Assembly (NCBI RefSeq): GCF_036488675.1
Contig: NZ_CP133148.1
Location: 744,001-808,000 of the forward strand
Length of the DNA: 64,000 nt
Direction of reading: 5' to 3'
From: Sinorhizobium chiapasense
GTDB lineage: Bacteria > Pseudomonadota > Alphaproteobacteria > Rhizobiales > Rhizobiaceae
Position numbers and translations under genes: made by a program. The notes beneath the pieces are model-generated. The model was not told the origin of the DNA. It did no database searches and worked only from the letters and a program-made list of their open reading frames with translations. Of this stretch, positions 8,857-18,635 are shown piece after piece; position 1 is the first letter of the stretch, and every line of letters begins with the position of its first letter.

Positions 8857-10506
8857 CTACCGGTCGCTGAGCGCCCAGCGCGGATTGATCCAGGGCTCCT
8901 GGTTGGAGCGGGCGAGCGGCTGCTTACCGAGGATGTGGTCGGCTGCCTTCTCGCCGGTCATGATCGAGGGACCGTTGAGGTTGCCGTAGGTGACATGCGG
9001 GAAGATTGAGGAGTCGGCGACGCGCAAGCCATCGACGCCGATCACCCGCGTTTCCGGATCCACCACTGCCATCGGGTCGTCCTTGGCGCCCATCTTGCAG
9101 GTGCCGCAGGGATGGTAGGCGCTTTCGAGATGTTCACGCAGGAAGGCGTCGATCTCCTCGTCCGTCTGGACCTTGTCGCCAGGCTGAATTTCCGGTCCGC
9201 GGTACTGGTCGAAGGCCTTCTGGGCGAAGATCTCGCGCGTCAGCCGCACGCAGTGGCGGAATTTCTCCCAGTCCTCCGGGTGGCTCATGTAGTTGAAGCG
9301 GATCACCGGATCGGCCGTCGGGTCGGACGAGCGAAGGGTGACGCTGCCGCGCGACTGTGAGAGGTTGTAGCCGACATGGACCTGGAAGCCGTGCGTGTTG
9401 GCCGCCGCCTTGCCGTCGTAGCTGATCGCCACGGGCAGGAAATGGTACTGGATATCGGGCTGTTTGACCCCCGGTGCCGAACGAAGGAAGGCGCAGGCCT
9501 CGAACTGGTTGGAAACGCCGAGGCCTCTCTTGAAGAGTAGCCATTGCGCGCCCGCGACCCCCTGCCAGAACCATGGCAGCCAAGAATAGAGCGACACCGG
9601 CTTCGTGCTGACCTGCTGGAAATAAAACTCCATGTGATCCTGAAGGTTCTGACCGACGCCCGGCCGGTCGGCCTTCACCTCGATGCCCATCTCCTTCAGA
9701 TGCGCCGCCGGACCGATGCCGGAGAGCATCAACAGCTTCGGCGAGTTGAAGGAGGAGGCGGAGACGATCACTTCGCGGTTGGCCTTCACCACCTCGGTTT
9801 GACCATTGCGCTCGATCTCGACGCCGGTCGCGCGGCCGTTCTCGATGACGACCTTGTGGGCGAGGCAGCGGATCAGTCGGACATTCGGGCGCTTCAGCGC
9901 CGGCTTCAGATAGGCGGAGGCCGCTGACCAGCGCCGGCCTTGCCAGGTCGTCTGCTCCATCAGGCCGAAGCCTTCCTGCTTGGAGCCGTTATAGTCGTCG
10001 GTGAGTTCGAACCCTGCCTGCTTCCCCGCCTGGATGAAGGCGTGAAAAAGCGGGTTCCTGACGCTGCCGCGCTGGACATGCAGCGGCCCCTGCGTGCCGC
10101 GCCAGCCGTCTTCGCCACCATGCGAATGTTCCATCCGCTTGAAATAGGGAAGCACATCGGCGTAGGCCCAGCCTTGGGCGCCCAACTCCTCCCAGCGGTT
10201 GAAGTCCTCCGCGTGGCCGCGCACATAGACCATGCCGTTGATCGAGGAGGAACCGCCGATCACCTTGCCGCGCGGCGCGGTGATGCGTCGGTTGTTGAGG
10301 TTCGGCTCCGGTTCGGAGAGATAACCCCAATTGTAGCGGTTCATGCTCATCGGCCAGGCGAGCGCTGCCGGCATCTGGATGAACGGGCCGACGTCCGAGC
10401 CGCCGAACTCCAGCACGATGACCGAATGCTTGCCGTCTTCCGACAGGCGATAGGCCAGCGCCGAGCCAGCCGAACCGGAACCGATGATGACGAAATCTGC
10501 CTGCAT
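8857..10506 (-). CDS. betA: Choline dehydrogenase BetA
   Basis: 549 residues, a GMC-family flavoprotein that oxidises choline to betaine aldehyde. The N-terminal FAD-binding GSGSAG is at residues 9-14 in [22 protein letters not shown] signatures follow ([19 protein letters not shown], and HPCGTCKMG with His465). Length matches characterised BetA (about 550). Last gene of the minus-strand betICBA order. The 222-nt gap from betB is filled by a 15-bp tandem duplication and a RIME element, an unusually large separation inside this operon. Confidence 0.96.
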   Translation of the reverse strand: MQADFVIIGSGSAGSALAYRLSEDGKHSVIVLEFGGSDVGPFIQMPAALAWPMSMNRYNWGYLSEPEPNLNNRRITAPRGKVIGGSSSINGMVYVRGHAEDFNRWEELGAQGWAYADVLPYFKRMEHSHGGEDGWRGTQGPLHVQRGSVRNPLFHAFIQAGKQAGFELTDDYNGSKQEGFGLMEQTTWQGRRWSAASAYLKPALKRPNVRLIRCLAHKVVIENGRATGVEIERNGQTEVVKANREVIVSASSFNSPKLLMLSGIGPAAHLKEMGIEVKADRPGVGQNLQDHMEFYFQQVSTKPVSLYSWLPWFWQGVAGAQWLLFKRGLGVSNQFEACAFLRSAPGVKQPDIQYHFLPVAISYDGKAAANTHGFQVHVGYNLSQSRGSVTLRSSDPTADPVIRFNYMSHPEDWEKFRHCVRLTREIFAQKAFDQYRGPEIQPGDKVQTDEEIDAFLREHLESAYHPCGTCKMGAKDDPMAVVDPETRVIGVDGLRVADSSIFPHVTYGNLNGPSIMTGEKAADHILGKQPLARSNQEPWINPRWALSDR

Positions 10507-10523
10507 ATGCGTGGTCTTTCTTA

Positions 10524-10553
10524 TAGATACTGCTCCATTAGATACTGCTCCAT
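10524..10553. repeat. 15-bp tandem duplication upstream of betA
   Basis: Two exact tandem copies of TAGATACTGCTCCAT at 10524-10538 and 10539-10553, between the betA start codon and the RIME element. This lies in the betA 5' leader on the minus strand and probably arose by slippage. Confidence 0.9.
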
Positions 10554-10555
10554 GT

Positions 10556-10710
10556 GCCCCTCATCCGGCTGCCGCCACCTTGTCCCCGCTTGCGGGGAGA
10601 AGGGACAAGCGGCGCCCGTTTGCATCTCTCCCGCTTGGGAGCAAAAAGGGGTTCGCCGCGTCCTCCAGTCCCCTCTCCCCGCGAGCGGGGAGAGGGTTAG
10701 GGTGAGGGGC
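10556..10710. repeat. RIME-like intergenic mosaic element (betB-betA)
   Basis: Flanked by GCCCCTCATCCGGC and AGGGTGAGGGGC. It contains two strong hairpins: TCCCCGCTTGCGGGGAGAAGG-type (10587-10608 region) and CCCTCTCCCCGCGAGCGGGGAGAGGG (about 10672-10697). This matches the RIME elements known from Rhizobium and Sinorhizobium. It is longer than the other copies (155 bp) because of an extra central segment. Confidence 0.88.
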
Positions 10711-10728
10711 AAATGCCAACTGCAACGG

Positions 10729-12192
10729 TCAGTACGGCGCCTGCACCGGCCCCATGCCGACATAGACGGTCTTGAGCTCGGTATAGTGGTTGAGCGCCGC
10801 GACCGAATTCTCCCGCCCGAAGCCCGATTGCTTCGAACCGCCGAAGGGGATCTCGACCGGGCAGAGATTGTAGGTGTTGATCCAGAGCGTACCCGCCTCG
10901 AGCCGGTCGACCACCCGATGCGCACGGGTGATGTCGGCCGTGAAGACGCCGGCGGAGAGACCGAATTCGGTGGCGTTCGCCCGAGCGACGACCTCCGCCT
11001 CGTCGTCGAAGTCGAGCACGCACATGACCGGCCCGAAGATCTCCTCGCGCGCGATCGTCATCCCGTCGGTGACGTCGGCAAAGACGGTCGGCTGGATATA
11101 GGTGCCGCCGGTGTTGACGTCGTTCGGAATGCCGCCGCCGGTCAACAGCCGCGCGCCCTCCGCCTTGCCCTTCTCGATGTAGGAGAAGACTTTGTCGCGC
11201 TGCGCCTTCGAAACCATCGGCCCAAGCTGTGTCGCCTCGTCCATCGGGTCGCCGATCACGATCGCCTCGGTCCGCTCCTTAAGGCGCGCCAGAAATGCTT
11301 CCTTGACTTTTCTCTGCACGAAGACGCGGGTGCCGTTCGAGCAGACCTGGCCGGTCGAATAGAAATTGCCGAGCATGGCGCCGCCGATGGCACTTTCGAG
11401 ATCGGCATCGTCGAAGACGATCAACGGCGACTTGCCGCCGAGCTCCATCGTGACGTGCTTGAGTTCGGATGCGGCCGCCCCCGCCACTTGTCTGCCCGTC
11501 GGCACCGAGCCGGTGAGCGACACCTTGGCGACATCGGGGTGGTTGACGAGCAGCGGACCGGTGCCGCGGTCGCCTTGGATGACATTGTAGAGGCCCTTGG
11601 GCAGGCCGGCTTCGACCAGGATTTCGGCGATCTTCAGCGCGCCGAGGGGCGTGTTTTCCGAAGGCTTGAAGACCATGGCATTGCCGGCCGCGAGCGCCGG
11701 CGCGCCCTTCCAGCAGGCGATCTGCTGCGGATAGTTCCAGGCGCCGATGCCGACACAGACGCCGAGCGGCACCCGCTTGGTATAGGCGAAGTCGCCGCCA
11801 AGCGGGATATAGTCACCGTTGAGTGCGGCTGCCACGATGCCGCCGAAGAATTCGAAGCTGTCGGCGCCCGAGGTCGGGTCGGCGACGATCGTTTCCTGGA
11901 TCGGCTTGCCGGTATCGAGTGTTTCCAACTCGGAAAGCGCGCGGTTGCGCTCGCGCATGATCTCGGCGGCGCGCTTCAGGATGCGGCCACGTGCAGTCGG
12001 GCTCATCGCCGCCCATTCCGGCTGCGCCCGTTTTGCGGCGGCGATCGCCTTTTCGACGATCGCAGGCGTCGCTGCATGAAGACGGGCGATCACCTCGCCG
12101 GTCGCGGGATAAACGCTCTCGATCACCGTGCCGGCGGTGTCCTCGATATATTCCCCGTCGATGAAGTGCGAGGCTTGCGGTTGGGCTTTCAT
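10729..12192 (-). CDS. betB: Betaine-aldehyde dehydrogenase BetB
   Basis: 487 residues, an NAD(P)-dependent aldehyde dehydrogenase that makes glycine betaine from betaine aldehyde. The general base Glu250 lies in MELGGKSP and the catalytic Cys284 in [12 protein letters not shown]; the BADH hallmark is Cys followed by Ser-Asn-Gly-Thr-Arg. The SLTGSVPTG dinucleotide motif is at about residues 225-233. It begins 1 nt after the betC stop, so the two are almost certainly co-transcribed and translationally linked. Confidence 0.97.
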   Translation of the reverse strand: MKAQPQASHFIDGEYIEDTAGTVIESVYPATGEVIARLHAATPAIVEKAIAAAKRAQPEWAAMSPTARGRILKRAAEIMRERNRALSELETLDTGKPIQETIVADPTSGADSFEFFGGIVAAALNGDYIPLGGDFAYTKRVPLGVCVGIGAWNYPQQIACWKGAPALAAGNAMVFKPSENTPLGALKIAEILVEAGLPKGLYNVIQGDRGTGPLLVNHPDVAKVSLTGSVPTGRQVAGAAASELKHVTMELGGKSPLIVFDDADLESAIGGAMLGNFYSTGQVCSNGTRVFVQRKVKEAFLARLKERTEAIVIGDPMDEATQLGPMVSKAQRDKVFSYIEKGKAEGARLLTGGGIPNDVNTGGTYIQPTVFADVTDGMTIAREEIFGPVMCVLDFDDEAEVVARANATEFGLSAGVFTADITRAHRVVDRLEAGTLWINTYNLCPVEIPFGGSKQSGFGRENSVAALNHYTELKTVYVGMGPVQAPY

Positions 12193-12193
12193 G

Positions 12194-13732
12194 TCATTCT
12201 CCTCGCGGGTAGCGTTTGGATTCCTCGAGGTTGTCGAGGTTCATGTGGTTGCGCATGTAGCGCTCGGATGCCTTCTGCAGCGGCTGATGGTCCCAGGGGT
12301 AATAGGCACCGTTCCTGAGCGCCTCGTAGACCACCCAGCGCCGCGCCTGGCTTTCGCGCACCGCGGCGTCGAAGCCTTCCATGTCCCAGTGGGCGGCGCG
12401 CATGTCGCGGAAGGCCGTGAGCGTCGCCTGGTCGACAGGCCCGCGCGGCTTTTCCGCGAGATTGGTGAGTTCCAGCGGATCGGCTTCGAGGTCGTAGAGC
12501 TGGTCTGGATCAAGCGCGCAATGGACATATTTCCACTTGCCTTCGCGGATGGCGACGAGCGGCGCGTAGGAAGCCTCCGCCGCATATTCCATCAGCACCG
12601 GTTCCGTCCGCTCCGCACCGGTCACCATCGGCAGCAGGCTGACGCCGTCCGTCCAGGGCTTCACCTCGTCCATGGAAATGCCGGCGAGGTCGGCAAGCGT
12701 CGGCGTCACGTCGAGATTCGAGGTCGGCGCCAGATGCAGACCGGGTATGACGCCGGGTCCGGCGATCATCAGCGGCACGCGCGCCGAGCCCTCGAAGAAG
12801 TTCATCTTGAACCATAGGCCGCGCTCGCCGAGCATGTCGCCATGGTCGGAGCAGAAGAGAATAAGCGTGTCGTCGAGCATCCTCGTCCGCGTGAGGGTGT
12901 CGATCAGCTCGCCGACCTTTTCGTCGAGATAGGAGATGTTGGCGAAATAGGCGCGCCGCGAGCGGCGGATGTTCTCCTCGGTAATCTCGAAGTTTTCGTA
13001 ATCACAGGAGTGCATGATGCGCCGCGAATGCGGGTCCTGCCGCTCGAAGGGGAGCGCGCCGACTTCTGGCAGCAGATGCTCGCAGTTCTCGTAGAGATCC
13101 CAGAACTTGCGCCGCGCGACGTAGGGATCATGCGGGTGCGTGAAGGAAGCGGTGAGGCACCAGGGGCGGCGGCTTTCGTCGTCGTTCTCGCGCGAAAGCC
13201 GATAGAGCTTCTGGTTCGCCAGAAAGGCCACCTCGTCGTCATATTCCATCTGGTTGGTGATCTCCGCCACGCCGGCGCCGGTGACGGAACCGAGATTGTG
13301 GTACCACCAGTCGATCCGCTCGCCGGGCTTGCGATAATCGGGCGTCCAGCCGAAATCGGCCGGATAGATATCGGTCGTCAGGCGCTCTTCGAAGCCGTGC
13401 AGTTGATCCGGTCCGACGAAATGCATCTTGCCCGAAAGCGCGGTGTAGTAGCCGGCCCGGCGCAGGTGATGGGCATAGGTCGGGATCGAGGACTGATACT
13501 CGGCGGCGTTGTCGTAGACGCGTGTGCGGCTCGGCAACTGGCCGGCCATGAAGGAGGCGCGGGCGGGAGCGCACAGCGGAGATGATGTGTAATTGTTGCG
13601 GAAGCGGGCCGAGCGTTTGGCCAGCGCCTTGAGGTTCGGCGCATGCAGGAAGTCGGCGGGGCCGTCCGGAAAGAGCTTTCCGTTCAGCTGATCCACCATG
13701 ATGATCAGGATATTCGGCTTGCCGGCGGTCAC
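12194..13732 (-). CDS. betC: Choline sulfatase BetC
   Basis: 512 residues. It hydrolyses choline-O-sulfate to choline and sulfate. The type I sulfatase signature [11 protein letters not shown] contains Cys54, in the CxPxR context that is converted to formylglycine in this family. IMVDQL near residue 14 and [13 protein letters not shown] are metal-site segments, and the C-terminal part ([16 protein letters not shown]) is typical of choline sulfatases. A betC inside the bet operon is a Sinorhizobium trait and lets the cell use choline sulfate as osmoprotectant precursor and as C, N and S source. Separated from betI by a RIME element. Confidence 0.97.
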   Translation of the reverse strand: MTAGKPNILIIMVDQLNGKLFPDGPADFLHAPNLKALAKRSARFRNNYTSSPLCAPARASFMAGQLPSRTRVYDNAAEYQSSIPTYAHHLRRAGYYTALSGKMHFVGPDQLHGFEERLTTDIYPADFGWTPDYRKPGERIDWWYHNLGSVTGAGVAEITNQMEYDDEVAFLANQKLYRLSRENDDESRRPWCLTASFTHPHDPYVARRKFWDLYENCEHLLPEVGALPFERQDPHSRRIMHSCDYENFEITEENIRRSRRAYFANISYLDEKVGELIDTLTRTRMLDDTLILFCSDHGDMLGERGLWFKMNFFEGSARVPLMIAGPGVIPGLHLAPTSNLDVTPTLADLAGISMDEVKPWTDGVSLLPMVTGAERTEPVLMEYAAEASYAPLVAIREGKWKYVHCALDPDQLYDLEADPLELTNLAEKPRGPVDQATLTAFRDMRAAHWDMEGFDAAVRESQARRWVVYEALRNGAYYPWDHQPLQKASERYMRNHMNLDNLEESKRYPRGE

Positions 13733-13782
13733 TTATCGGTTCCTTGATGGTTCGAATTACAATCTGCTCGGTGCGGGCGATC

Positions 13783-13891
13783 GCCCCTCATCCGGCTGCC
13801 GCCACCTTCTCCCCGCACGCGGGGAGAAGGATATGCCGCGCCGCTCAGGTCCCCTCTCCCCGCGTGTGGGGAGAGGGCTGGGGTGAGGGGC
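13783..13891. repeat. RIME element between betI and betC
   Basis: 109 bp bounded by GCCCCTCATCCGGC and GGGTGAGGGGC, with two palindromes (TTCTCCCCGC...GCGGGGAGAA and CCTCTCCCCGC...GGGGAGAGG). The size equals the described RIME1 unit (about 108 bp). The betI stop codon (13845-13847) lies within it, so the element encodes the BetI C-terminus. Confidence 0.92.
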
Positions 13892-14483
13892 GATTTCCAC
13901 CATCCGCCGCCCGTAAATGCGCATTCACATAATCCTCCGTCAGCGCAATCGAAGCTTCGATGCTGATCGGAGCCGAGCGAAGACTTTGGCGGATATAGAG
14001 TCCGTCGATCATCGCAGCCGCGCCCTCGGCGAGGCGTTCCGCGTCATCGTCAGCACAAAGCGACTTGAGGCTCGCCAAAAGATTGGAACGCAGCCGCCGC
14101 GCGTAGATCACGAGGAGACGGCGAACGTCCTCCGAGCGCTGCGCCTCGGAATAGAAGGCGAGCCAGGCGGCGATCGTCTCGGGTGCGAACTGCTCAGCCC
14201 TGAAGCTCACGCGGATCAGCGCACTCAGCTTTTCGCGCGGCGTCGTCGCCGCCTGCAGCGCAACGACCGCGTCGTCGCGCAGCTGCGCCAAAAGGCTGCG
14301 GATCGTTGCGATCAACAATTGCTCCTTGCTGCCGAAATAGTGGTGCGCGAGCGCCGGCGAGACACCGGCGGTTCTGGCGATGTCCGACATGGTGACCGAG
14401 AGCGTGCCCCGGTCGCCGATCACGCGCAGCGCCGCGTCCACCAATGCCTTTCGCCGCACAGGCTCCATCCCGATTTTAGGCAT
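13845..14483 (-). CDS. betI: TetR-family repressor BetI
   Basis: 212 residues. It represses the bet genes; choline relieves repression in studied BetI systems. The N-terminal TetR helix-turn-helix is TLSVTMSDIARTAGVSPALAHHYFGSKEQLLIAT (about residues 25-60). The C-terminal tail GGNRPSPQPSPHTRGEGT is not BetI-like: it is the translation of the RIME element and looks like an acquired extension of about 15-18 residues. First gene of betICBA, with a palindromic candidate operator 33 nt upstream (14516-14535). Confidence 0.95.
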   Translation of the reverse strand: MPKIGMEPVRRKALVDAALRVIGDRGTLSVTMSDIARTAGVSPALAHHYFGSKEQLLIATIRSLLAQLRDDAVVALQAATTPREKLSALIRVSFRAEQFAPETIAAWLAFYSEAQRSEDVRRLLVIYARRLRSNLLASLKSLCADDDAERLAEGAAAMIDGLYIRQSLRSAPISIEASIALTEDYVNAHLRAADGGNRPSPQPSPHTRGEGT

Positions 14484-14515
14484 CCGAAACTCCCGCGAAT
14501 GCCGTCAGTTTATTT

Positions 14516-14535
14516 TTGATTGACTCATCAATCAA
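14516..14535. promoter_or_regulatory. Candidate BetI operator
   Basis: Perfect palindrome TTGATTGA-CTCA-TCAATCAA, 33 nt upstream of the betI start codon. It resembles the TTGATTG...TCAAT sites bound by BetI in enterobacteria. Autoregulation of the betICBA operon is inferred. Confidence 0.75.
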
Positions 14536-14631
14536 TAAAAACTTTGTCGCTTTTTCTCTTTCTTTTTGCTGAGAAATCCGGCTCAATCGCGAGGTGGCGT
14601 TCACGCTCGCCGATAAGACTGGAGGTTGAAA

Positions 14632-15180
14632 ATGGCCCACACGTTCGATCCCGCGGGCAGAGAGGCCGTTGCTGGAAAATGGGGATGGTTCGTCGCCCTC
14701 GGCGTGATCCTGATCATGTGCGGCGGTATCGCTTTCGGCAATCTGTTCGCGGCGACGGTCGCTTCGGTCTATTACGTCGGCTTGATCATGCTCATCGGTG
14801 GGCTGCTCAACCTTGCCCACGCATTTCAGGTCAAGACCTGGGGAAGCGTCGTCTACTGGGCTTTGAGCGGCGCGTGTTATGCGGCGGCTGGCCTGTTTGC
14901 GTTCATCAACCCGGTTCTTGCTTCCTCGGTCCTGACTTTCCTGATGGCGGTGGCGCTGATCGTTGCCGGCTGCTTCCGCATCTGGGTCGGCTTCAAGCTG
15001 CGGCCGCTCGCTGGCTGGGGCTGGATCGTCATCGGTGGGCTCGTCACCTTGGCTGCCGGCCTCATCATCGCTGTCGGATGGCCGGTCAACAGCCTTTGGA
15101 TCCTGGGGCTGTTCCTCGCGGTGGATCTCGTTATCCAGGGGCTTGCGCTGATCGCTTTCGGCGTTCTCGCCAAGGGTTAG
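14632..15180 (+). CDS. HdeD-family (DUF308) membrane protein
   Basis: 182 residues from ATG 14632, with GGAGG six bases upstream. Six hydrophobic helices occur in regularly spaced pairs (GWFVALGVILIMCGGIAFGNLF, VYYVGLIMLIGGLLNLAHAF, and so on), with the repeated Gly-rich pattern of DUF308/HdeD acid-resistance membrane proteins. Inner membrane. In enterobacteria HdeD helps survival in acid at high cell density; its role in rhizobia is not established. It is transcribed away from betI across a 148-nt region containing the BetI palindrome, so BetI could also influence it (inference). Confidence 0.8.
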   Translation: MAHTFDPAGREAVAGKWGWFVALGVILIMCGGIAFGNLFAATVASVYYVGLIMLIGGLLNLAHAFQVKTWGSVVYWALSGACYAAAGLFAFINPVLASSVLTFLMAVALIVAGCFRIWVGFKLRPLAGWGWIVIGGLVTLAAGLIIAVGWPVNSLWILGLFLAVDLVIQGLALIAFGVLAKG

Positions 15181-15339
15181 ATTCCATCGCATCATCAATG
15201 CGCTACGGGAGGCGTCTCGGACGGGCCGCCGTCCTTGTCACGCAAGCTTCACAAAACTTTCATATCCGGGAAAGACTCCGTTCACGCTTGCCCTCGATGC
15301 TGGCGCCGCTTTGTTTGTGTATGTGTTCCTGGAGCCGGC

Positions 15340-17139
15340 ATGTCCGTCGCCCCCGCCGAAACCCTTTCGCTTCGCCGCTTCGGCGACGACCAGATTGTCA
15401 CGCTTGCCAAACTCGTAATCGAGAACGCCTTCCAGCCGATCGTCGAGGCGACGACCGGTGCTGTCTTTGGCTATGAGTCGCTGATGCGCGGGTTCCAGCG
15501 CCTGGGCTTTGCCTCGCCACTCGAATTGCTGGACAAGGCGGAGCAGGTGGGCCAGCTGCTGCCACTCGAACACCTCATCAACAGCCGTGCAGTCGCCGCT
15601 TTCGCAACGGTTCCGGATTTTGCGACACGCACGCTTTTCCTGAACTTCGATTCGCGGCTGGTCGGTGGCGAGGGCGATATCGTCGAGCGCCTCGTCAATC
15701 ACCTGAAGCGCGCCAACATCGCCCCGTCCTCGCTCTGCTTCGAGCTTTCGGAGCGCTTCGACAGTGGCAAGATGCCGGATTTTTCGGCGCTGGTCCGCCA
15801 ATTGCGGCTGGCCGGTTTCAAGCTTGCGATCGACGATTTCGGCGCGGGCTTCAACGGCCTGAAATTGCTGTGCGACCAACCGGTCGACTACGTCAAGATC
15901 GATCGGCATTTCATCTCCGGCATCGAGCGGGACCCGCGCAAGCGCCACCTCGTCCGCCATACGGTCAACATGGCTCATGTGCTCGGAACGCGGGTGATCG
16001 CGGAAGGCGTGGAGACGGAAGCCGAGTTCCTTGCCTGCCGCGATCTCGGATGCGACCTGGTTCAGGGTTATTTCATTGCCCGCCCCACCACGCATCTCAG
16101 CGAATTGCAACCGGCTTATCCTCATCTGGAATTGAGCGGTGCCGCACGGCGCTCATCCGCCACGCTCGACAGCATCCTGATCAGGAAGCAGATCGAACAG
16201 CTTCCGGCCGCCAGGGAAAGCGATGAACTCGAGTCCGTCTTCGATCTTTTCCGGCTCAATCCGCGCCAGGCTTTCTTTCCCGTGCTGAATGCCAACGGCG
16301 AGCCGCGCGGCATCTTGCACGAGTATCACGTCAAGGAAATGATCTACCATCCCTTCGGCCGGGACCTTCTGAAGAACCGCATCTATCAGCGCCGTATCTC
16401 GCATTTCGTCAGCCCGGCGCCGATTGCCGATCTCGACACGCCCGCCGACGAGATGCTGAAGATTTTCGCCGGCATGGACGGCAGCGACTGTGTGATCCTG
16501 ACGGAAAACATGCGCTACGCCGGCATTCTTTCCGCTTCGTCGCTGCTGAAGATCATCAACGAGAAACAGTTGAAGACGGCGCAGGAGCAGAACCCGCTGA
16601 CCGGCCTGCCGGGCAATCGCGCGATCCGCGACTATGTGCAGGACGCCATCCTCGACGGCGACGAGACGCGCTACTTCTGCTATTGCGACTTTGACGACTT
16701 CAAGCCGTTCAACGACACCTATGGCTTCCAGAAGGGCGACTTGGCGATCACGCTGTTCGCCGCTCTGCTCAGACGCCACTTCATCGGCGAAGAGAAGTTC
16801 CTGGGGCATGTCGGCGGCGACGATTTCTTCGTCGGCATCAGCGGCTGGACGGATCAGGAAATCCGCACTGTTCTCATGCGCCTTGTCGACGATTTCCGCT
16901 CGGATGTCCGGCAGCTCTATTCCGATGAGCACAGGGCGGAAGGACGGATCAGCGGATATGGCCGCGATGGGGTCAGCAAGAACTTCCCGCTGATGCGTTG
17001 TTCGATCGCCGTTCTCGTGCTGCCGCAGGGTTTCATTCTTTCGGACAGCCAGACGGTCAGCGCCAAGATCGCCGAAATCAAGGCACGCGCCAAGGCGAGC
17101 GAAAGCGGTCTCGTGCTCGAACTGCTCCACCGCGACTGA
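15340..17139 (+). CDS. EAL-CBS-GGDEF cyclic-di-GMP protein
   Basis: 599 residues from ATG 15340 (GGAG upstream); the frame is open further back but without a ribosome site. Domain order is EAL (about 20-265), a CBS-like pair (about 290-420), then GGDEF (about 430-595). The EAL part keeps the phosphodiesterase residues: YESLMRG for ExL, LNFD, ELSE, IDDFGAGF, VKID, AEGVE and QGYF. The cyclase part has NPLTGLPGNRAI, but the signature is GGDDF, not GGDEF, so cyclase activity is uncertain. Cytoplasmic, with no membrane segment. It most likely degrades cyclic-di-GMP under control of a ligand bound by the CBS pair (inference). Confidence 0.88.
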   Translation: MSVAPAETLSLRRFGDDQIVTLAKLVIENAFQPIVEATTGAVFGYESLMRGFQRLGFASPLELLDKAEQVGQLLPLEHLINSRAVAAFATVPDFATRTLFLNFDSRLVGGEGDIVERLVNHLKRANIAPSSLCFELSERFDSGKMPDFSALVRQLRLAGFKLAIDDFGAGFNGLKLLCDQPVDYVKIDRHFISGIERDPRKRHLVRHTVNMAHVLGTRVIAEGVETEAEFLACRDLGCDLVQGYFIARPTTHLSELQPAYPHLELSGAARRSSATLDSILIRKQIEQLPAARESDELESVFDLFRLNPRQAFFPVLNANGEPRGILHEYHVKEMIYHPFGRDLLKNRIYQRRISHFVSPAPIADLDTPADEMLKIFAGMDGSDCVILTENMRYAGILSASSLLKIINEKQLKTAQEQNPLTGLPGNRAIRDYVQDAILDGDETRYFCYCDFDDFKPFNDTYGFQKGDLAITLFAALLRRHFIGEEKFLGHVGGDDFFVGISGWTDQEIRTVLMRLVDDFRSDVRQLYSDEHRAEGRISGYGRDGVSKNFPLMRCSIAVLVLPQGFILSDSQTVSAKIAEIKARAKASESGLVLELLHRD

Positions 17140-17219
17140 CCGCCGCGTTGGGATCCGACTTTCCGGAGCCGTAAGCAAGCTATAGGTATAGTCGCAACGA
17201 CGCTTGCGAGGATACCGCC

Positions 17220-18227
17220 ATGACGCTTCCGACCGAAATGACCTATGTCGACCTGCCGAGCCCGGGTGGACCGGAGAACATGGTTTTGGCGCGCGGGCCG
17301 CTGCCAGACGTCAAAGCCGGCGATATCCTGATCCGTGTCGAGGCAGCCGGCATCAACCGGCCCGACGTCCTGCAGCGCAAGGGCGACTATCCGCCGCCGC
17401 CCGGTGCGTGCCCGATCCTCGGCCTTGAGGTGGCCGGCGAGGTTGTGGCCGTGGGCGAGGGCCCAGCGGCCTTCTCGATCGGGGACAAGGTTTGCGCGCT
17501 CGCCAATGGCGGCGGTTATGCGGAATATTGCGCAGTGCCGGCGACGCAGGCACTCGCCTGGCCAAAGGGCTATGACGCGACAAAGGCGGCGGCGCTGCCG
17601 GAAACTTTCTTCACGGTCTGGGCCAATGTCTTCGATATGGCCCGGCTCAAAGCGGGTGAAACGATCCTGGTTCATGGTGGATCGAGCGGAATCGGCACCA
17701 CCGCCATCCAGCTCGCCAGGTCCTTCGGCGCCGCGGTTCTGGTGACCGCCGGCAGCGCCGAGAAGTGCAAGGCCTGCGAGGCGCTCGGGGCGAAGCGGGC
17801 GATCAACTATCGCGACGAAGACTTCAGGACCGTCGCGCTTGATGAAACCGGTGGGCGAGGGGTGGACGTCATTCTCGACATGGTCGGCGGGCGTTACTTC
17901 GATCGCAATATAGGATCGCTCGCGAAGGACGGTCGCCTGTCGATCATCGCCTTCCTGGGCGGGGCGCGCGTCGAAAACGCCAATATCGGGCCGATCCTCA
18001 CAAAGCGCCTGCACGTCATGGGGTCCGCGCTTCGCCCGCGCACTTCCGTGGAAAAACAGGCGATCCGCGACGGACTTGCGGCAAAGGTCTGGCCATTGCT
18101 GGAGGGAGGGGCGGTGGCGCCGGTCATCCATCGGGTTCTACCCTTCGAAAGGGTCGCCGATGGCCATCGTCTGATGGAAGAAGGCGATCACATCGGCAAG
18201 ATCGTGATGACGATGGGCCGATCCTAA
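17220..18227 (+). CDS. NAD(P)H:quinone oxidoreductase, zeta-crystallin/PIG3 type
   Basis: 335 residues of the medium-chain dehydrogenase superfamily, quinone oxidoreductase branch. The GroES-like N-terminal half includes [34 protein letters not shown]; the Rossmann motif is [14 protein letters not shown] (about residues 145-158). The Cys/His ligands for zinc are missing, as expected for this branch. Predicted to reduce quinones or related carbonyls with NADPH. Single gene. Its TAA stop directly abuts repeat R2 (18228). Confidence 0.9.
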   Translation: MTLPTEMTYVDLPSPGGPENMVLARGPLPDVKAGDILIRVEAAGINRPDVLQRKGDYPPPPGACPILGLEVAGEVVAVGEGPAAFSIGDKVCALANGGGYAEYCAVPATQALAWPKGYDATKAAALPETFFTVWANVFDMARLKAGETILVHGGSSGIGTTAIQLARSFGAAVLVTAGSAEKCKACEALGAKRAINYRDEDFRTVALDETGGRGVDVILDMVGGRYFDRNIGSLAKDGRLSIIAFLGGARVENANIGPILTKRLHVMGSALRPRTSVEKQAIRDGLAAKVWPLLEGGAVAPVIHRVLPFERVADGHRLMEEGDHIGKIVMTMGRS

Positions 18228-18328
18228 AGCTATTCCAGGATAAGTGTGTAGCGGTTTTCCGTCAGGAATTGCGTATTTTCAAGGAGTTAGATCATTTCAC
18301 TGGTTCCGTGAAACAGTGAAATGATCTA
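18228..18328 (+). repeat. Dispersed repeat R2, copy 1
   Basis: Begins right after the stop codon with AGCTATTCCAGGATAAGTG, continues with a GGTTTTCCGTCAGGAATTGCG segment and ends in a perfect 15-bp inverted repeat (TAGATCATTTCACTG / CAGTGAAATGATCTA). Matches 24053-24106 (short copy) and 39272-39373 (inverted copy). It may serve as terminator or mRNA 3' end. Confidence 0.85.
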
Positions 18329-18441
18329 AGAGCGCCCGACCAGCCCTCCGATCGATGCCTTCGACGATAGTCGGTCTTGCATTCGGGCCGGAATGAACTA
18401 CGTTTGAAGCAACGTCAACGAACAGAAAGGAAGGTGATCCA

Positions 18442-18513
18442 ATGTCTAGTGAGATTTCGGTTCTCGTGACAGGCATGGGAGAGGTGAAGGAGTCGAGGCA
18501 GCCTTCGGCTTGA
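18442..18513 (+). CDS. Possible 23-residue small protein or leader peptide
   Basis: ATG TCT AGT... ends in TGA after 23 codons (MSSEISVLVTGMGEVKESRQ plus three residues). A strong AAGGAAGGTGATCC lies 2-15 nt upstream, better than most ribosome sites in this window. The unit is followed 57 nt later by a rho-independent terminator, so it looks like a self-contained short transcript. No larger gene follows on this strand for 800 nt, which argues against a leader peptide for a downstream gene. The peptide is not recognised; a small RNA with an incidental ORF is the alternative. Confidence 0.45.
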   Translation: MSSEISVLVTGMGEVKESRQPSA

Positions 18514-18569
18514 TACCCGCCTTCCTTGGGCTGGAAAAGCCCGGGCCGTCACAGGCCAAATGCTCATGG

Positions 18570-18600
18570 AAGGGTCGCTGACGCGGCCCTTTTCCTTTTT
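18570..18600 (+). terminator. Rho-independent terminator
   Basis: Stem AAGGGTCG / CGGCCCTT (one G-T pair) with loop CTGACG, followed by TTCCTTTTT. It ends the short unit beginning near 18390-18442 and lies before the 3' end of the convergent DUF3750 gene. Confidence 0.8.
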
Positions 18601-18635
18601 AGCGGTACGTTCCCAACAAGCGCTGGAACTGGGGT

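Noticed and set aside
10556..10710. CRISPR-like repetition of CCCCGC palindromes
   Set aside because: These are two hairpins of one RIME element; there is no regular repeat-spacer order anywhere in the window.
9940..12318. 792-codon plus-strand open frame opposite betA/betB
   Set aside because: It runs through two real genes and a RIME element in antisense, with no domain signal.
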